From assembly GCA_958439195.1 (NCBI GenBank), contig OY288164.1, positions 16,082 through 80,081 of the forward strand: a DNA stretch of 64,000 nucleotides. Reading direction: 5' to 3'. The stretch is from an uncultured Paracoccaceae bacterium (GTDB lineage: Bacteria > Pseudomonadota > Alphaproteobacteria > Rhodobacterales > Rhodobacteraceae). The notes under the pieces are model-generated. The model was not told the origin of the DNA, ran no database searches, and worked only from the letters and a program-made list of their open reading frames with translations. Below, one piece after another: positions 39,766 to 48,903 of this stretch. Positions within the stretch are counted from its first letter, which is position 1. Every line of letters begins with the position of its first letter. The translations under genes were made by a program, and so were the position numbers.

Positions 39766-40779
39766 ATGATTGCGCGCCCTGCCCCGCTGATTGACCCTTT
39801 TGCCCGACCGATTTCCTATCTTCGGGTGTCGGTGACGGACCGTTGTGATTTCCGCTGCGTCTATTGCATGGCGGAGAATATGACATTCCTGCCCAAGGCG
39901 GACCTTCTGTCGCTGGAAGAATTGGACCGTCTTTGTTCGGCCTTTGTTGGGCTGGGGGTGGAAAAGCTGCGGATCACCGGGGGCGAGCCGTTGGTGCGCA
40001 AGGGGATCATGACGTTTTTCCGGGCCATGTCGCGGCATCTGGAGAGCGGGGCGCTGCGGGAATTGACGCTGACGACGAATGGATCGCAGTTGCACAAGCA
40101 TGCCGCCGAATTGGCGGATTGCGGGGTGCGGCGGATCAATGTGTCGCTGGATACGCTGGATGACACGAAATTCGCGCAGATCACCCGCTGGGGCCGTCTG
40201 GCGCAGGTTCTGGATGGGATCGCGGCCGCGAAAGAGGCCGGGCTGCGGGTGAAAATCAACACCGTGGCCTTGAAGGGGTTCAACGAAGACGAGCTTTTTC
40301 AACTGGTTGAATGGTGTGCCGCGGAAGGCCATGACCTGACTTTCATTGAGGTCATGCCGATGGGCGATCTGGGCAATGAGGACCGTCTGGATCAGTATTG
40401 GTCGTTGAAAGACCTTCGGGCGCGGCTGGCGGAGCGGTTTGTGCTGACCGATCTGGCCGAGCGGACGGGCGGACCTGCGCGCTATGTCCGGCTGGGCGAG
40501 ACGGGGCAGAGGGTGGGGTTCATCACGCCCCTGACGCATAATTTCTGCGAAAGCTGCAACCGCGTGCGGCTGACCTGCACGGGAGAGTTGTTCATGTGCC
40601 TGGGGCAAGAGGATATGGCCGATCTGCGCGGGCCGCTGCGGGCAAGTGCGGATGATGCGGTGGTGGAAACGGCGATCCGCGCGGCGATTGCGAAGAAGCC
40701 GAAGGGCCATGATTTCGACTATTCCCGACAGGCGGTGCAGGGAAAGATGTCGCGGCACATGAGCCATACGGGCGGGTGA
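39766..40779 (+). CDS. moaA: GTP 3',8-cyclase MoaA (molybdopterin synthesis)
   Basis: Radical-SAM enzyme for the first step of molybdenum cofactor synthesis. The 337-residue protein has the N-terminal cluster motif CDFRCVYC (Cys27, Cys31, Cys34), ITGGEPLVRKG, the C-terminal cluster in FCESCNRVRLTCTGELFMC, and the double Gly at the C-terminus (HTGG) required for activity. It stands alone, 298 bp after the AlkD-like gene. No Moco riboswitch was recognised upstream. The call is confident. Confidence 0.98.
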   Translation: MIARPAPLIDPFARPISYLRVSVTDRCDFRCVYCMAENMTFLPKADLLSLEELDRLCSAFVGLGVEKLRITGGEPLVRKGIMTFFRAMSRHLESGALRELTLTTNGSQLHKHAAELADCGVRRINVSLDTLDDTKFAQITRWGRLAQVLDGIAAAKEAGLRVKINTVALKGFNEDELFQLVEWCAAEGHDLTFIEVMPMGDLGNEDRLDQYWSLKDLRARLAERFVLTDLAERTGGPARYVRLGETGQRVGFITPLTHNFCESCNRVRLTCTGELFMCLGQEDMADLRGPLRASADDAVVETAIRAAIAKKPKGHDFDYSRQAVQGKMSRHMSHTGG

Positions 40780-41033
40780 GATGGCGGGGTTCGGCGCGGA
40801 TCGCCTTTCCCTAACCTGCTGAGAACGCAGCGTTTACCTTTGATGGCGTGGCAAATGGGGCGTGCAGCGGCCGGTGCAGCATGGCGGTGCAGATGGCTGT
40901 GCATACGCGCGGTGCAGATTTTCTTTGTTAACCATGATCTCATCTGACAGGCTGTCGCATGGGGCAGCCGGTCGCAGACCCCTCGTAACCGGGGGGGCAG
41001 CCCCTACATCACCGTCAGTCAGATAGGTGAGTC

Positions 41034-42416
41034 ATGGATACCCTTTTACTTTCGCGCATTCAGTTTGCGGCCAACATCTCGTTCCACATCCTGTTCCCGA
41101 CGATCACCATTGCGTTGGGCTGGGTGCTTCTGTTCTTCAAGATGCGGTTTGCCCGCACGCGCGAGCGGAAGTGGATGGATCTTTACATGTTCTGGGTGAA
41201 GGTCTTTGCGCTGTCCTTTGCGCTGGGGGTGGTGTCGGGGATCACCATGTCGTTCCAGTTCGGCACCAACTGGCCGGGGTTCATGGAAACCGTGGGCAAT
41301 ATCGCCGGGCCGCTGCTGGCCTATGAGGTGTTGACGGCGTTCTTCCTTGAGGCGGTGTTTCTGGGGATCATGCTGTTCGGGGCCAGCCGGGTGCCGGGGT
41401 GGTTGCATACGATGGCCACCTTCCTTGTGGCGTTCGGCACGACGATGAGCGCCTTCTGGATTCTGGTTCTGAACAGCTGGATGCACACGCCTGCTGGGTA
41501 TGAGCTGGTGGACGGCGTGGTGGTTGCAACCGATTGGTGGGCGATCATCTTCAACCCGTCTTTGCCCTATCGCCTGGCCCATATGCTGTTGGCCAGCGGG
41601 TTGACGGTGGCCTTCCTGATTGCGGGTCTGTCGGCCTATCGCTGGCTGCGCGGGGATCGTGCGCCTGCGGTGGCCACGGGGCTGCGGGTGGGGGTGATGC
41701 TGGGGGCGGTGCTGATCCCCATTCAGATCCTGGCGGGCGACATGCACGGGTTGAACACGTTGGAGCATCAGCCGCAGAAGGTGGCGGCGATGGAAGGCAA
41801 CTGGGAGACGCAGGGCAATGTGCCGCTGCTTCTGTTTGCCCTGCCCGATGAGGCGGCGCGCGAGAACCGGTTCGAGATCGGCATTCCGTCGCTGGCATCC
41901 ATCATCCTGAAGCATGATCCTGCAGGCGTGGTGCCGGGGTTGAACGATTTCGTAGCCGAGGATGGCACGGCGATGCATCCGCCGGTGGCGCCTGTCTTCT
42001 GGTCGTTCCGGGTGATGGTGGGGATCGGCATGGCGATGCTGGTGGTGGCTTGGGCCGGGGTGTTCCTGATGTGGCGACGCGGGGCGGATGCCTTGCCGCG
42101 GCCCTATCTCTGGGGCCTGACGGGGATGAGTTTCGCCGGGTGGGGCGCGACGCTGGCCGGGTGGTATACGACCGAGATCGGGCGTCAGCCGTGGCTGGTG
42201 CAGGGGGTGCTGACGGTGGAGCAGGCGGTGGGTGACATCGCGGCCGGCATGGTTCTGTCCACGCTGATTGCCTATCTCGCGGTTTATGCGGTGCTGATGG
42301 CGGCCTATATCGGTGTGATCTTTCACCTCGCGCGGCGTGGCGGGGTTCTTTACGAGCCGGTCGCCAGCCCCGGCATGCAGCCGGTGACGAGTGCCGGCAT
42401 CCATCCGGCGGAGTGA
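41034..42416 (+). CDS. cydA: Cytochrome bd-type quinol oxidase subunit I, CIO-like
   Basis: Binds the haems of a cytochrome bd-family quinol oxidase that reduces oxygen. The 460-residue protein has about nine helices, the N-terminal haem ligand region FAANISFHILFP (His18), the conserved ISGITMSFQFGTNW-like stretch (VSGITMSFQFGTNWP), RLAHMLLASG, the Q-loop-side LEHQPQKVAAMEG and GRQPWLVQG. It is about 60 residues shorter than E. coli CydA because the Q loop is short, as in cyanide-insensitive (CIO) oxidases. Six bases separate it from cydB. Confidence 0.95.
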   Translation: MDTLLLSRIQFAANISFHILFPTITIALGWVLLFFKMRFARTRERKWMDLYMFWVKVFALSFALGVVSGITMSFQFGTNWPGFMETVGNIAGPLLAYEVLTAFFLEAVFLGIMLFGASRVPGWLHTMATFLVAFGTTMSAFWILVLNSWMHTPAGYELVDGVVVATDWWAIIFNPSLPYRLAHMLLASGLTVAFLIAGLSAYRWLRGDRAPAVATGLRVGVMLGAVLIPIQILAGDMHGLNTLEHQPQKVAAMEGNWETQGNVPLLLFALPDEAARENRFEIGIPSLASIILKHDPAGVVPGLNDFVAEDGTAMHPPVAPVFWSFRVMVGIGMAMLVVAWAGVFLMWRRGADALPRPYLWGLTGMSFAGWGATLAGWYTTEIGRQPWLVQGVLTVEQAVGDIAAGMVLSTLIAYLAVYAVLMAAYIGVIFHLARRGGVLYEPVASPGMQPVTSAGIHPAE

Positions 42417-42422
42417 GGGGCG

Positions 42423-43421
42423 ATGTTTGATCCTGTTGCGCTTCCCTTCATCTTTGCCACGCTGATGGGCGTGTCCATCCTGCTGTATGTGGTGCTGGAT
42501 GGGTTCGATCTGGGGGTTGGCCTGCTGTTTCCCTTTGCCGAGGAGGATGAGAGGGACCGCATGATCGCATCCATCGGTCCGTTCTGGGATGCAAACGAGA
42601 CATGGCTGGTGTTGGCCATCGGGCTTTTGCTGGTGGCGTTTCCGGTGGCGCATGGCGATATCCTGACGGCGCTTTACCTGCCCGTGGCGGTGATGCTGAT
42701 CGGGTTGATCCTGCGCGGCGTGGCCTTCGAGTTCCGCGCCAAGGCGCCGCTGGGGCATAAACGGCCTTGGGATGTGGCCTTTTGGGCAGGGTCGTTGATG
42801 ACGGCGCTGTCGCAGGGGTTCATGCTGGGCATGTATGTGATGGGGCTGGAATGGACATGGCCCAAGGTGGGCTTTGCCCTGCTGACGGCCGGGGCGCTGG
42901 CGGTGGCCTATTCGTTTATCGGGGCGGGTTGGGTGATCCTGAAAACCGACGGGGCGTTACAGCGCAAGGCGGTGGGTTGGGCCAAGGGCGGCATCTGGGG
43001 CATCGTGTTGGGGATGGGCGCGGTATCGGCGGCCACGCCGCTGGTATCGCAGCGCATCTTTGACAAATGGTTCAGCTTTCCCGAAGTGGCACTGCTGGCC
43101 CCCCTTCCGCTGGTGTCAGGTGGGCTGGTTGTGGCGCTGTGGTATGCGCTGCGCCGATTGCCTGCGGATGGCGACCGCTTTGCCTGGTTTCCCTTTGTCG
43201 GCGCGACGGCGCTGATGGTGCTGGGGTTTTGCGGGATGGCCTACAGCTTTTACCCCTATATCGTGCCCGAAAAGCTGACGATCTGGGAGGCGGCCTCGTC
43301 GACCGAGGCGCTGTCGATCATCCTGGTTGGCACGCTGTTCGTGCTGCCGGTGATCATGGGATATACGGTGCTGGCCTATTTCATCTTCCGGGGGAAGGCC
43401 ACGAAACTGAGCTATGACTAG
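42423..43421 (+). CDS. cydB: Cytochrome bd-type quinol oxidase subunit II, CIO-like
   Basis: Partner subunit of the bd-type oxidase. The 332-residue hydrophobic protein has the N-terminal LYVVLDGFDLGVGLLFPFA and WDANETWLVLAIGLLLVAFPVAHG motifs of CydB. It is shorter than E. coli CydB (379 aa), consistent with the CIO branch. The ribosome-binding region GAGGGG precedes the ATG. No small cydX-like gene is seen between its stop and the terminator at 43444. Confidence 0.96.
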   Translation: MFDPVALPFIFATLMGVSILLYVVLDGFDLGVGLLFPFAEEDERDRMIASIGPFWDANETWLVLAIGLLLVAFPVAHGDILTALYLPVAVMLIGLILRGVAFEFRAKAPLGHKRPWDVAFWAGSLMTALSQGFMLGMYVMGLEWTWPKVGFALLTAGALAVAYSFIGAGWVILKTDGALQRKAVGWAKGGIWGIVLGMGAVSAATPLVSQRIFDKWFSFPEVALLAPLPLVSGGLVVALWYALRRLPADGDRFAWFPFVGATALMVLGFCGMAYSFYPYIVPEKLTIWEAASSTEALSIILVGTLFVLPVIMGYTVLAYFIFRGKATKLSYD

Positions 43422-43443
43422 TGTGCGATGTGATTGCGGCATC

Positions 43444-43478
43444 AAAGGGGGCGGCACAGGATCGGTGCCGCCCCTTTT
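43444..43478. terminator. bidirectional rho-independent terminator between cydB and the M20 gene
   Basis: AAAGGGGGCGGCAC and GTGCCGCCCCTTTT form a stem of about 13 bp with one bulged G and a seven-base loop. T-tracts occur on both sides, so it can end both cydAB on the plus strand and, read from the other side, the amidohydrolase gene. Confidence 0.88.
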
Positions 43479-43480
43479 CA

Positions 43481-44647
43481 TCAGGCCGCGGGCATCCGCG
43501 CCTCGACCATGCCGGCATACCAGCTTGCGCCGAAGGGGATGACGTTGTCATCGAAGTTATAGGCCGGGTGGTGGACCATCGCCGTGTCGCCATTGCCCAC
43601 AAAGATATAGGCACCGGGGCGTTCGTTCAGCATGAAGCTGAAATCCTCGGCCCCCATAAGGGGGGCGGTGTCGGGGTCGACCTGCCCTGATACCTGATGC
43701 GCGACCTGGACCGCGTAATCGGTGTTATCGGGCGCGTTTACCGTGACAGGATAGCCGCGAGCATAGGCGACAGTGGCCGACGCACCCAGCGCAAGGGCGG
43801 TGCCAGTGGCCACCTCGGACAGGCGGCGTTCGACGAAATCCTGGACGGCGGGGTCCATGGTGCGGACGGTGCCCTTCATTTTCACCACCTGCGGGATGAC
43901 ATTATGGGCGGTTGAATCCGTGGCCACCGTGCAGACCGACAGAACGACCTGCTTTAGCGGGTCGACATTGCGGCTGGCGATGGTTTGCAGGGCCACGATG
44001 ATATGGGCGGCGACAACGGTTGTGTCGATGCATTCATGCGGTTTCGCTGCATGGCCGCCCTTGCCGGTGACGGTGATTTCGAACTGGTCCGCAGCGGCCA
44101 TCAGCGCCCCTTTGCGGATGGCGAAATGGCCCACAGGGATGCCCGGCATGTTGTGCATGCCGTAAACCTCCTGGATGCCGAAACGGTCCATCATGCCATC
44201 CTGCACCATTTCGCGCCCGCCACCGCCGCCTTCTTCGGCGGGCTGAAAGATCACCACGGTGGTGCCGTCGAAATTCCGCGTCTCGGCCAGGTATTTAGCG
44301 GCCCCCAGCAGCATGGCGGTGTGGCCGTCATGGCCGCAGGCATGCATCTTGCCGGGGGTTTTCGATGCATAGGGAACGCCGGTTTGTTCATGGATCGGCA
44401 GCGCATCCATATCGGCGCGCAGGCCCACGACGCGGCCTGTGGTATCCGTCTTGCCCTTGATCACCCCCACCACGCCGGTGCGCCCGATGCCGGTGACCAC
44501 CTCATCACAGCCGAAATCGCGCAACAGATCGGCCACGCGGGCCGCCGTGCGATGCACATCGAACAGCAGTTCGGGATGTTCGTGGAAATCACGCCGCCAT
44601 GCGGTAATTTCGGGCAGCAGTTCGGCAAAACGGTTCTTGATCGGCAT
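43481..44647 (-). CDS. M20-family amidohydrolase (HipO-like)
   Basis: A 388-residue zinc peptidase-family hydrolase that removes acyl groups from amino-acid conjugates or hydrolyses peptides. Motifs are RRDFHEHPELLFD, GLRADMDALPI, HACGHDGHTAMLLGA and FQPAEEGGGGG, plus a dimerisation lid (GKGGHAAKPHECIDTT) and MGAEDFSFML near the end. The start at 44647 has AAAGGAGA upstream. The exact substrate (N-acyl amino acid, hippurate, indoleacetyl conjugate) cannot be told. It is monocistronic and ends at a shared terminator. Confidence 0.92.
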   Translation of the reverse strand: MPIKNRFAELLPEITAWRRDFHEHPELLFDVHRTAARVADLLRDFGCDEVVTGIGRTGVVGVIKGKTDTTGRVVGLRADMDALPIHEQTGVPYASKTPGKMHACGHDGHTAMLLGAAKYLAETRNFDGTTVVIFQPAEEGGGGGREMVQDGMMDRFGIQEVYGMHNMPGIPVGHFAIRKGALMAAADQFEITVTGKGGHAAKPHECIDTTVVAAHIIVALQTIASRNVDPLKQVVLSVCTVATDSTAHNVIPQVVKMKGTVRTMDPAVQDFVERRLSEVATGTALALGASATVAYARGYPVTVNAPDNTDYAVQVAHQVSGQVDPDTAPLMGAEDFSFMLNERPGAYIFVGNGDTAMVHHPAYNFDDNVIPFGASWYAGMVEARMPAA

Positions 44648-44701
44648 AGGTATCTCCTTTGCGGCTAAGGGTAGCGCAGCGCCGCCCCGGTGCAAGCAGG
44701 A

Positions 44702-45955
44702 TCAGCCAAAGCGGCGGCGGGCATCCAGCGCAAGGCCGGTGCCAACGGACCCCAGCATGTCGCCGGTGGCCAGTTGCGCATCGGGCAAGGCGGCGGCGAC
44801 GGTGGCGCGCAAAAGCGGCAGTTGCGATGAACCGCCGGTCAGAAAAACCGTGGCGATGCGGTCGGGCGTCAGCCCCGCCTCCCGGATCGTCGCGTCAATG
44901 AGGGCGCGGATGCGGGATACCGGCATCTCGACCGCCTCTTCAAACCGGTCGCGCCGCGCCATCGGGTTGGGGCCACCGGTCAGGGCCGACAAGGCAAGCC
45001 GCGTGGCATCGGTGTCGGACAGCGCGATCTTTGCGCGCTCCACCTCCATCGCCAGGGCGTGGCCGTGGCGGTGATCGACCACCTGCATCATACGGGCGAT
45101 CAGATCGGGATGATCGGCGTCATGCCACAGCGCCTTGAGGTCGGCCAGGGTGCGCTGGGAATACAGCGTATTGATCCGGTGCCAGGTCGCCAGATCCAGC
45201 CAGTAATGGCGCGGCATGGTGCCCTGGCCACCCTTGGTGGGGGAAAGATAGCCCAGATGCGGCATCACCTCGGCCAGCGACAACAGGCGGTCGAAATCCG
45301 TGCCGCCCACCCGGATACCGCCATTGGCCAGGATATCCCCCATCCGATGCGGCGCGCGCGCGCGATCCGGCGACACGCGCAGAACCGACAGGTCGGATGT
45401 GCCGCCGCCGATGTCGAAAACCAGCACGATCTCTTCGCCCGTCAGGCGCTGTTCATAATCCAGCGCGGCAGCGACGGGTTCGAACTGAAACTCCACATCG
45501 TGAAAGCCGCAGGCATGGGCGATGTCGTCCAGCACAGCTTGTGCGGCGGCATCGCCTGCCGGGTCATCGTCCACGAAATGCACGGGCCGACCAAACACCG
45601 CCTGCGTCATCCCCGGCTGCACGGCATCCAGCCGCCCGCGCAGATGGGTGATGAACCGCTGCACGATGTCGCGGAAGGTGATCGCACGGTTGCCCACGAC
45701 GGTGCGGTCATTGACCAGCCCCGATCCCAGCGTGGATTTCAGCCCGCGCATCAGCCGGCCTTCATCCCCCTCCAGATAGGCGGTCAACGCGGCACGGCCA
45801 AAGTCGGGAGGCACACCATCGGCATGAAAGAACACGGCCGAAGGCAGCGTGACCTGGTCGCCTTCCAACGGGATCAGCCGCGCGCCCTGCGCGTCGGCCA
45901 GCCCGACGGTGGAATTCGAGGTGCCAAAGTCGATCCCCGCAAACGCCACGCCCAT
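44702..45955 (-). CDS. Hsp70-family protein of the YegD type
   Basis: A 417-residue ASKHA-fold ATPase. Phosphate-1 motif GIDFGTSNSTVGLAD is at residues about 6-20, VFDIGGGTSDLSVLRV in the middle and the adenosine motif VFLTGGSSQLPLL near the C-terminus. The nucleotide-binding domain is complete, but the DnaK substrate-binding domain and lid are missing, as in YegD-like proteins; it is therefore not a normal DnaK. The function of the group is unclear. The start at 45955 has AAGGGGGCAGG upstream. Confidence 0.9.
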   Translation of the reverse strand: MGVAFAGIDFGTSNSTVGLADAQGARLIPLEGDQVTLPSAVFFHADGVPPDFGRAALTAYLEGDEGRLMRGLKSTLGSGLVNDRTVVGNRAITFRDIVQRFITHLRGRLDAVQPGMTQAVFGRPVHFVDDDPAGDAAAQAVLDDIAHACGFHDVEFQFEPVAAALDYEQRLTGEEIVLVFDIGGGTSDLSVLRVSPDRARAPHRMGDILANGGIRVGGTDFDRLLSLAEVMPHLGYLSPTKGGQGTMPRHYWLDLATWHRINTLYSQRTLADLKALWHDADHPDLIARMMQVVDHRHGHALAMEVERAKIALSDTDATRLALSALTGGPNPMARRDRFEEAVEMPVSRIRALIDATIREAGLTPDRIATVFLTGGSSQLPLLRATVAAALPDAQLATGDMLGSVGTGLALDARRRFG

Positions 45956-46027
45956 GCACCCTGCCCCCTTGATCAAGCCGCGCGGCGTAACCCGCCCCCC
46001 TGACAAAGTAAAGCGCCACAAAACCCC

Positions 46028-46056
46028 TTCATCTTGGCCCAAATACCCAGGGGGGT
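46028..46056. repeat. Intergenic palindromic repeat element, copy B (inverted relative to copy A)
   Basis: Read on the minus strand, this stretch is close to copy A at 39487: both share ACCCCC, GGGTATTT and GCCAAGATGAA in the same order. Copy A has TATTTTCGCC where this one has TATTTGGGCC. It lies 73 bp upstream of the YegD-like gene, so it is not always at a gene's 3' end. Confidence 0.65.
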
Positions 46057-46097
46057 CGGCCATCGGATCGCCCTTGGTTCAAGAGCCGATGGCCGAC
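46055..46097. repeat. 12-bp perfect inverted repeat with 19-base loop
   Basis: GTCGGCCATCGG at 46055-46066 is the exact reverse complement of CCGATGGCCGAC at 46086-46097. It sits immediately next to repeat copy B in the 234-bp gap between the FAD oxidoreductase end and the YegD-like gene. It could be part of a larger repeat element or a transcript end; there is no T-tract typical of a terminator. Confidence 0.6.
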
Positions 46098-46189
46098 GGG
46101 CGGCGCCCCCATCAGCCGAGCCAAGCGCGAATGCGCGCAGGTGAGATAAAGGGAATGCGCGGCCCCTCTTGGGGGCGCGCTCGATCTGG

Positions 46190-47536
46190 CTACAGCGATG
46201 GGCCGGGAACCAGTGTTGATCCGTCGGCGAACCGCGACAGGCGAAAGCGGGTCAGGTCGTGGCCCACATCGGTTCCTGCCACCAGATCGGCCACCACGCG
46301 GCCCATGCCGGGGCCGATGCCAAAGCCATGCCCGCTCATCCCGGTGGCGATGGTCAGGCCGGGAATGGCGGCCACCCGGTCCACCACGGGCACGACATCG
46401 GGCATGGTGTCGATCATGCCGCCCCAGGCGGCGCGCAGGCGGGGGCGGCCCATCGCGGGGAAGGCCTGCGCAAAGGCGGATTGCACGCGGGCGATGCGGT
46501 CCATATTCGGCGCGGGGTTCAGCACGCGGATGCCTTCAAAGGGCGAGACGTCATCCCCGCCCCAGCGGCGCTTTGTCGTCCAGGCATCGGGATAGCCCTT
46601 CGGGGCCATCGGGCGGAAGCTGGTTGATCGAAAATCCTTTTTCAGCACCGGCAAATAGGTGCGCAGGTCGCGGAAGGCGTCGGGGCCGATCCAGAAATCA
46701 TGCCCCGATCCGGGTGCGATGGAATAGCCGCCATCCTGACGACGGCGAAAGGCGAAGTCGTCATCGCAGGCATTGCCGGGAAAGATCTCGGCCATCGGTT
46801 CGGTCGCGGCGACAGAGGCAAGGACGGAAAGCTGCGGGATATGCACCCCATGCGCGCGCAAGAACAAGGCCGACCATGCGCCCCCGGCCACCACCACCTG
46901 ATCACAGGCGATGCGGCCTTGTTCGGTGAATACCCCCGTCACACGGCCCGCCTGCACATCCAGCAGTCGGACGGCGCAGTTTTCCACCACCACCGCGCCG
47001 CGCGCGATGGCGCCTTCCACCAGCAGGGGCACCGATTGCCACGGCTCGCCCCGTGCATCTGACGGGGTATGCAAGCCTGCCACCCAGGACTTCGCGCTGC
47101 CCTTCAGCTTTTCGGACACCGCCGCGCCGGACATCATATGGGTGTCGACGCCGTGGGGGCGGGCATCGGCCAGCCATGCCTCGAACCGGCCCACTTCGGC
47201 GTCGGTCTTGGCAAGGTAAAGGACGCCTTCCTGACGGAACCCGAGGGATTCCCCGAATTCCTGCGCCAGCGATTTCCAGATGCGCAGGCTTTCCATCATG
47301 ATGGGCAATTCGCCCATGTCGCGGCCCTGCTGGCGAATCCAGCCCCAGTTGCGGCTGGATTGTTCGCCCGCGATACGGCCTTTTTCGCACAGCGTGACCC
47401 TGAGCCCGCGTTCGGCGAGGAACCACGCCGTCATGACCCCGATAACGCCGCCCCCCAGCACCACGACATCGCAGGCGGCGGGGGGTGGGCCGGGAAAGCG
47501 GATGGGTGAGGCATCCGAAATCGGAAAGCGCATCAT
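46190..47536 (-). CDS. FAD-dependent D-amino acid dehydrogenase / glycine oxidase type oxidoreductase
   Basis: A 448-residue flavoenzyme of the DAO/DadA superfamily. The FAD-binding dinucleotide fold is at the N-terminus (VVVLGGGVIGVMTAWFLAERGLRVTLCEKG, about residues 26-55), then EQSSRNWGWIRQQG. The C-terminal FAD contact is GLTIATGMSGHGFGIGPGMG. Substrates in this group are amino acids or methylated amines; none can be fixed here. The start overlaps the argE stop as ATGATG, so the two are coupled and may act in one amino-acid catabolic route. Confidence 0.88.
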   Translation of the reverse strand: MMRFPISDASPIRFPGPPPAACDVVVLGGGVIGVMTAWFLAERGLRVTLCEKGRIAGEQSSRNWGWIRQQGRDMGELPIMMESLRIWKSLAQEFGESLGFRQEGVLYLAKTDAEVGRFEAWLADARPHGVDTHMMSGAAVSEKLKGSAKSWVAGLHTPSDARGEPWQSVPLLVEGAIARGAVVVENCAVRLLDVQAGRVTGVFTEQGRIACDQVVVAGGAWSALFLRAHGVHIPQLSVLASVAATEPMAEIFPGNACDDDFAFRRRQDGGYSIAPGSGHDFWIGPDAFRDLRTYLPVLKKDFRSTSFRPMAPKGYPDAWTTKRRWGGDDVSPFEGIRVLNPAPNMDRIARVQSAFAQAFPAMGRPRLRAAWGGMIDTMPDVVPVVDRVAAIPGLTIATGMSGHGFGIGPGMGRVVADLVAGTDVGHDLTRFRLSRFADGSTLVPGPSL

Positions 47537-48702
47537 TGGGCCAACTCGTCCAGCAAACGTTGCATGAATCGATGGCCAGCCTGAAATTCCGATACGGCCA
47601 GCCATTCATCGGCCTGATGTGCCTGCGCGATGTCACCGGGGCCACAGATGGCGGCGGAATAGCCCGCCTCCTGGAACTGCCCGGCCTCTGTCCCGTATGA
47701 GACGACGCCGACGGCATTATCGCCGGTCAGCCGGCGGGCCAGCGCCTCGGCCTGACCCTCTGGTTCGGGCATCAGGGCGGGCACGCCGAAGAAACGGTCC
47801 AGATGGATCGCGGCTTCGGGGCGGACGGCCTGCATCGCGGTTTCCAGGCGCGCAACCTCGGCCATGAAGGCCTGGGCGTGATCCTCCAGCTCTTCACCCG
47901 GCACGACGCGCATTTCCAGCGCAAAGCGGCAATCGGCGGCGGTGATATTGTGGGCGGTGCCGCCGTCGATCATGCCGACATGCAGGGTGGTGAAGGGCGG
48001 GTCAAACGGCAGCGCCTGCGCGCTGCGGGGTGCGGCCTGAAGCGCGGCGTTGCGGTCATTGGCCCAACCGATCAGACGCGCCGCTTCCATGATGGCTGAC
48101 ACTCCATAGGGCAGCAGCGAGGAATGCACCTCGAACCCCTTTACATGCACATGGAAACCCGTGCCGCCCTTGTGGCCGTTGATCACCTTCATCAGCGAGG
48201 GTTCGCCTATGATGGCCGCCGCGCCCTTGGGCAACACGCCCTGCATCGCAGCAATCATCGGCGGCGCGCCGGTGCAGCCGATTTCTTCGTCATAACTCAG
48301 CGCGATTTGCAGCGGGCGTTTGATACCGCGACGGTGCGCTTCGACCAAGGCCCAGATGGCAAGGGCATCAAACCCTTTCATGTCGCAGGTGCCGCGCCCA
48401 TAAAGGCGGCCATCGCGTTCGGTGACGGTCCAGGGGTCCGAAGTCCAGTTCTGGCCATCGACGGGGACCACATCGGTATGACCCGACAGCACCACGGCGC
48501 CTTCTTCCCAAGGGCCGACATGGGCGAAAAGCGCAGCCTTGGTGCCGTCGTCGTTATCGTGGCGGTGTGAGGGTATCCCCTGCCCTGCAAGATAGTCCTG
48601 CACCCAGTCCACAAGCGGAAGATTTGTGTCGCGGCTGACGGTCGGGAATTTGACCAGTTGATCAAGAATTTCACGGGGAGATAGAACAGAGACGGCGGAC
48701 AT
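47533..48702 (-). CDS. argE: Acetylornithine deacetylase
   Basis: A 389-residue M20 metallohydrolase that releases ornithine from N-acetylornithine. Metal and catalytic motifs are VLSGHTDVVPVDGQNW, GRGTCDMKGFDALA and SYDEEIGCTGA, then GTEAGQFQEAGYSAAICGPGDIAQAHQADEWLAVSEF near the C-terminus, all typical of ArgE. The gene is followed with a 4-bp overlap by the FAD oxidoreductase. ArgE in such an arrangement may serve catabolism rather than arginine synthesis; other N-acyl amino acid substrates are possible. Confidence 0.9.
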   Translation of the reverse strand: MSAVSVLSPREILDQLVKFPTVSRDTNLPLVDWVQDYLAGQGIPSHRHDNDDGTKAALFAHVGPWEEGAVVLSGHTDVVPVDGQNWTSDPWTVTERDGRLYGRGTCDMKGFDALAIWALVEAHRRGIKRPLQIALSYDEEIGCTGAPPMIAAMQGVLPKGAAAIIGEPSLMKVINGHKGGTGFHVHVKGFEVHSSLLPYGVSAIMEAARLIGWANDRNAALQAAPRSAQALPFDPPFTTLHVGMIDGGTAHNITAADCRFALEMRVVPGEELEDHAQAFMAEVARLETAMQAVRPEAAIHLDRFFGVPALMPEPEGQAEALARRLTGDNAVGVVSYGTEAGQFQEAGYSAAICGPGDIAQAHQADEWLAVSEFQAGHRFMQRLLDELAQ

Positions 48703-48903
48703 GCGATGCTTTCCTGTGCGACGTGCCCAAGTTGGCGGCGGATTGCCGGGTGGTCAAGCCGTCACCGAATGACGCAAGGTCATGGTGAACAAGCGGCTTG
48801 CGGCATTGTGAAAAATCTCTAACACTCGCCCAAACACGCCGGGAGACAGCGCAAAGCCGCCCCGGAAAAACAAGAATAAACCTGTGACCTTGGGGGGTCT
48901 TAT

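Noticed and set aside
40780..41033. FNR-type or other redox operator before cydA
   Set aside because: No TTGAT-N4-ATCAA palindrome was found; only scattered GGTGCAG repeats at about 40870-40916 are present, too irregular to call.
48798..48826. Promoter TTGCGG-17-AACACT before the importer operon
   Set aside because: The -35-like box is acceptable but the -10-like box is poor, so it was not listed as a feature.
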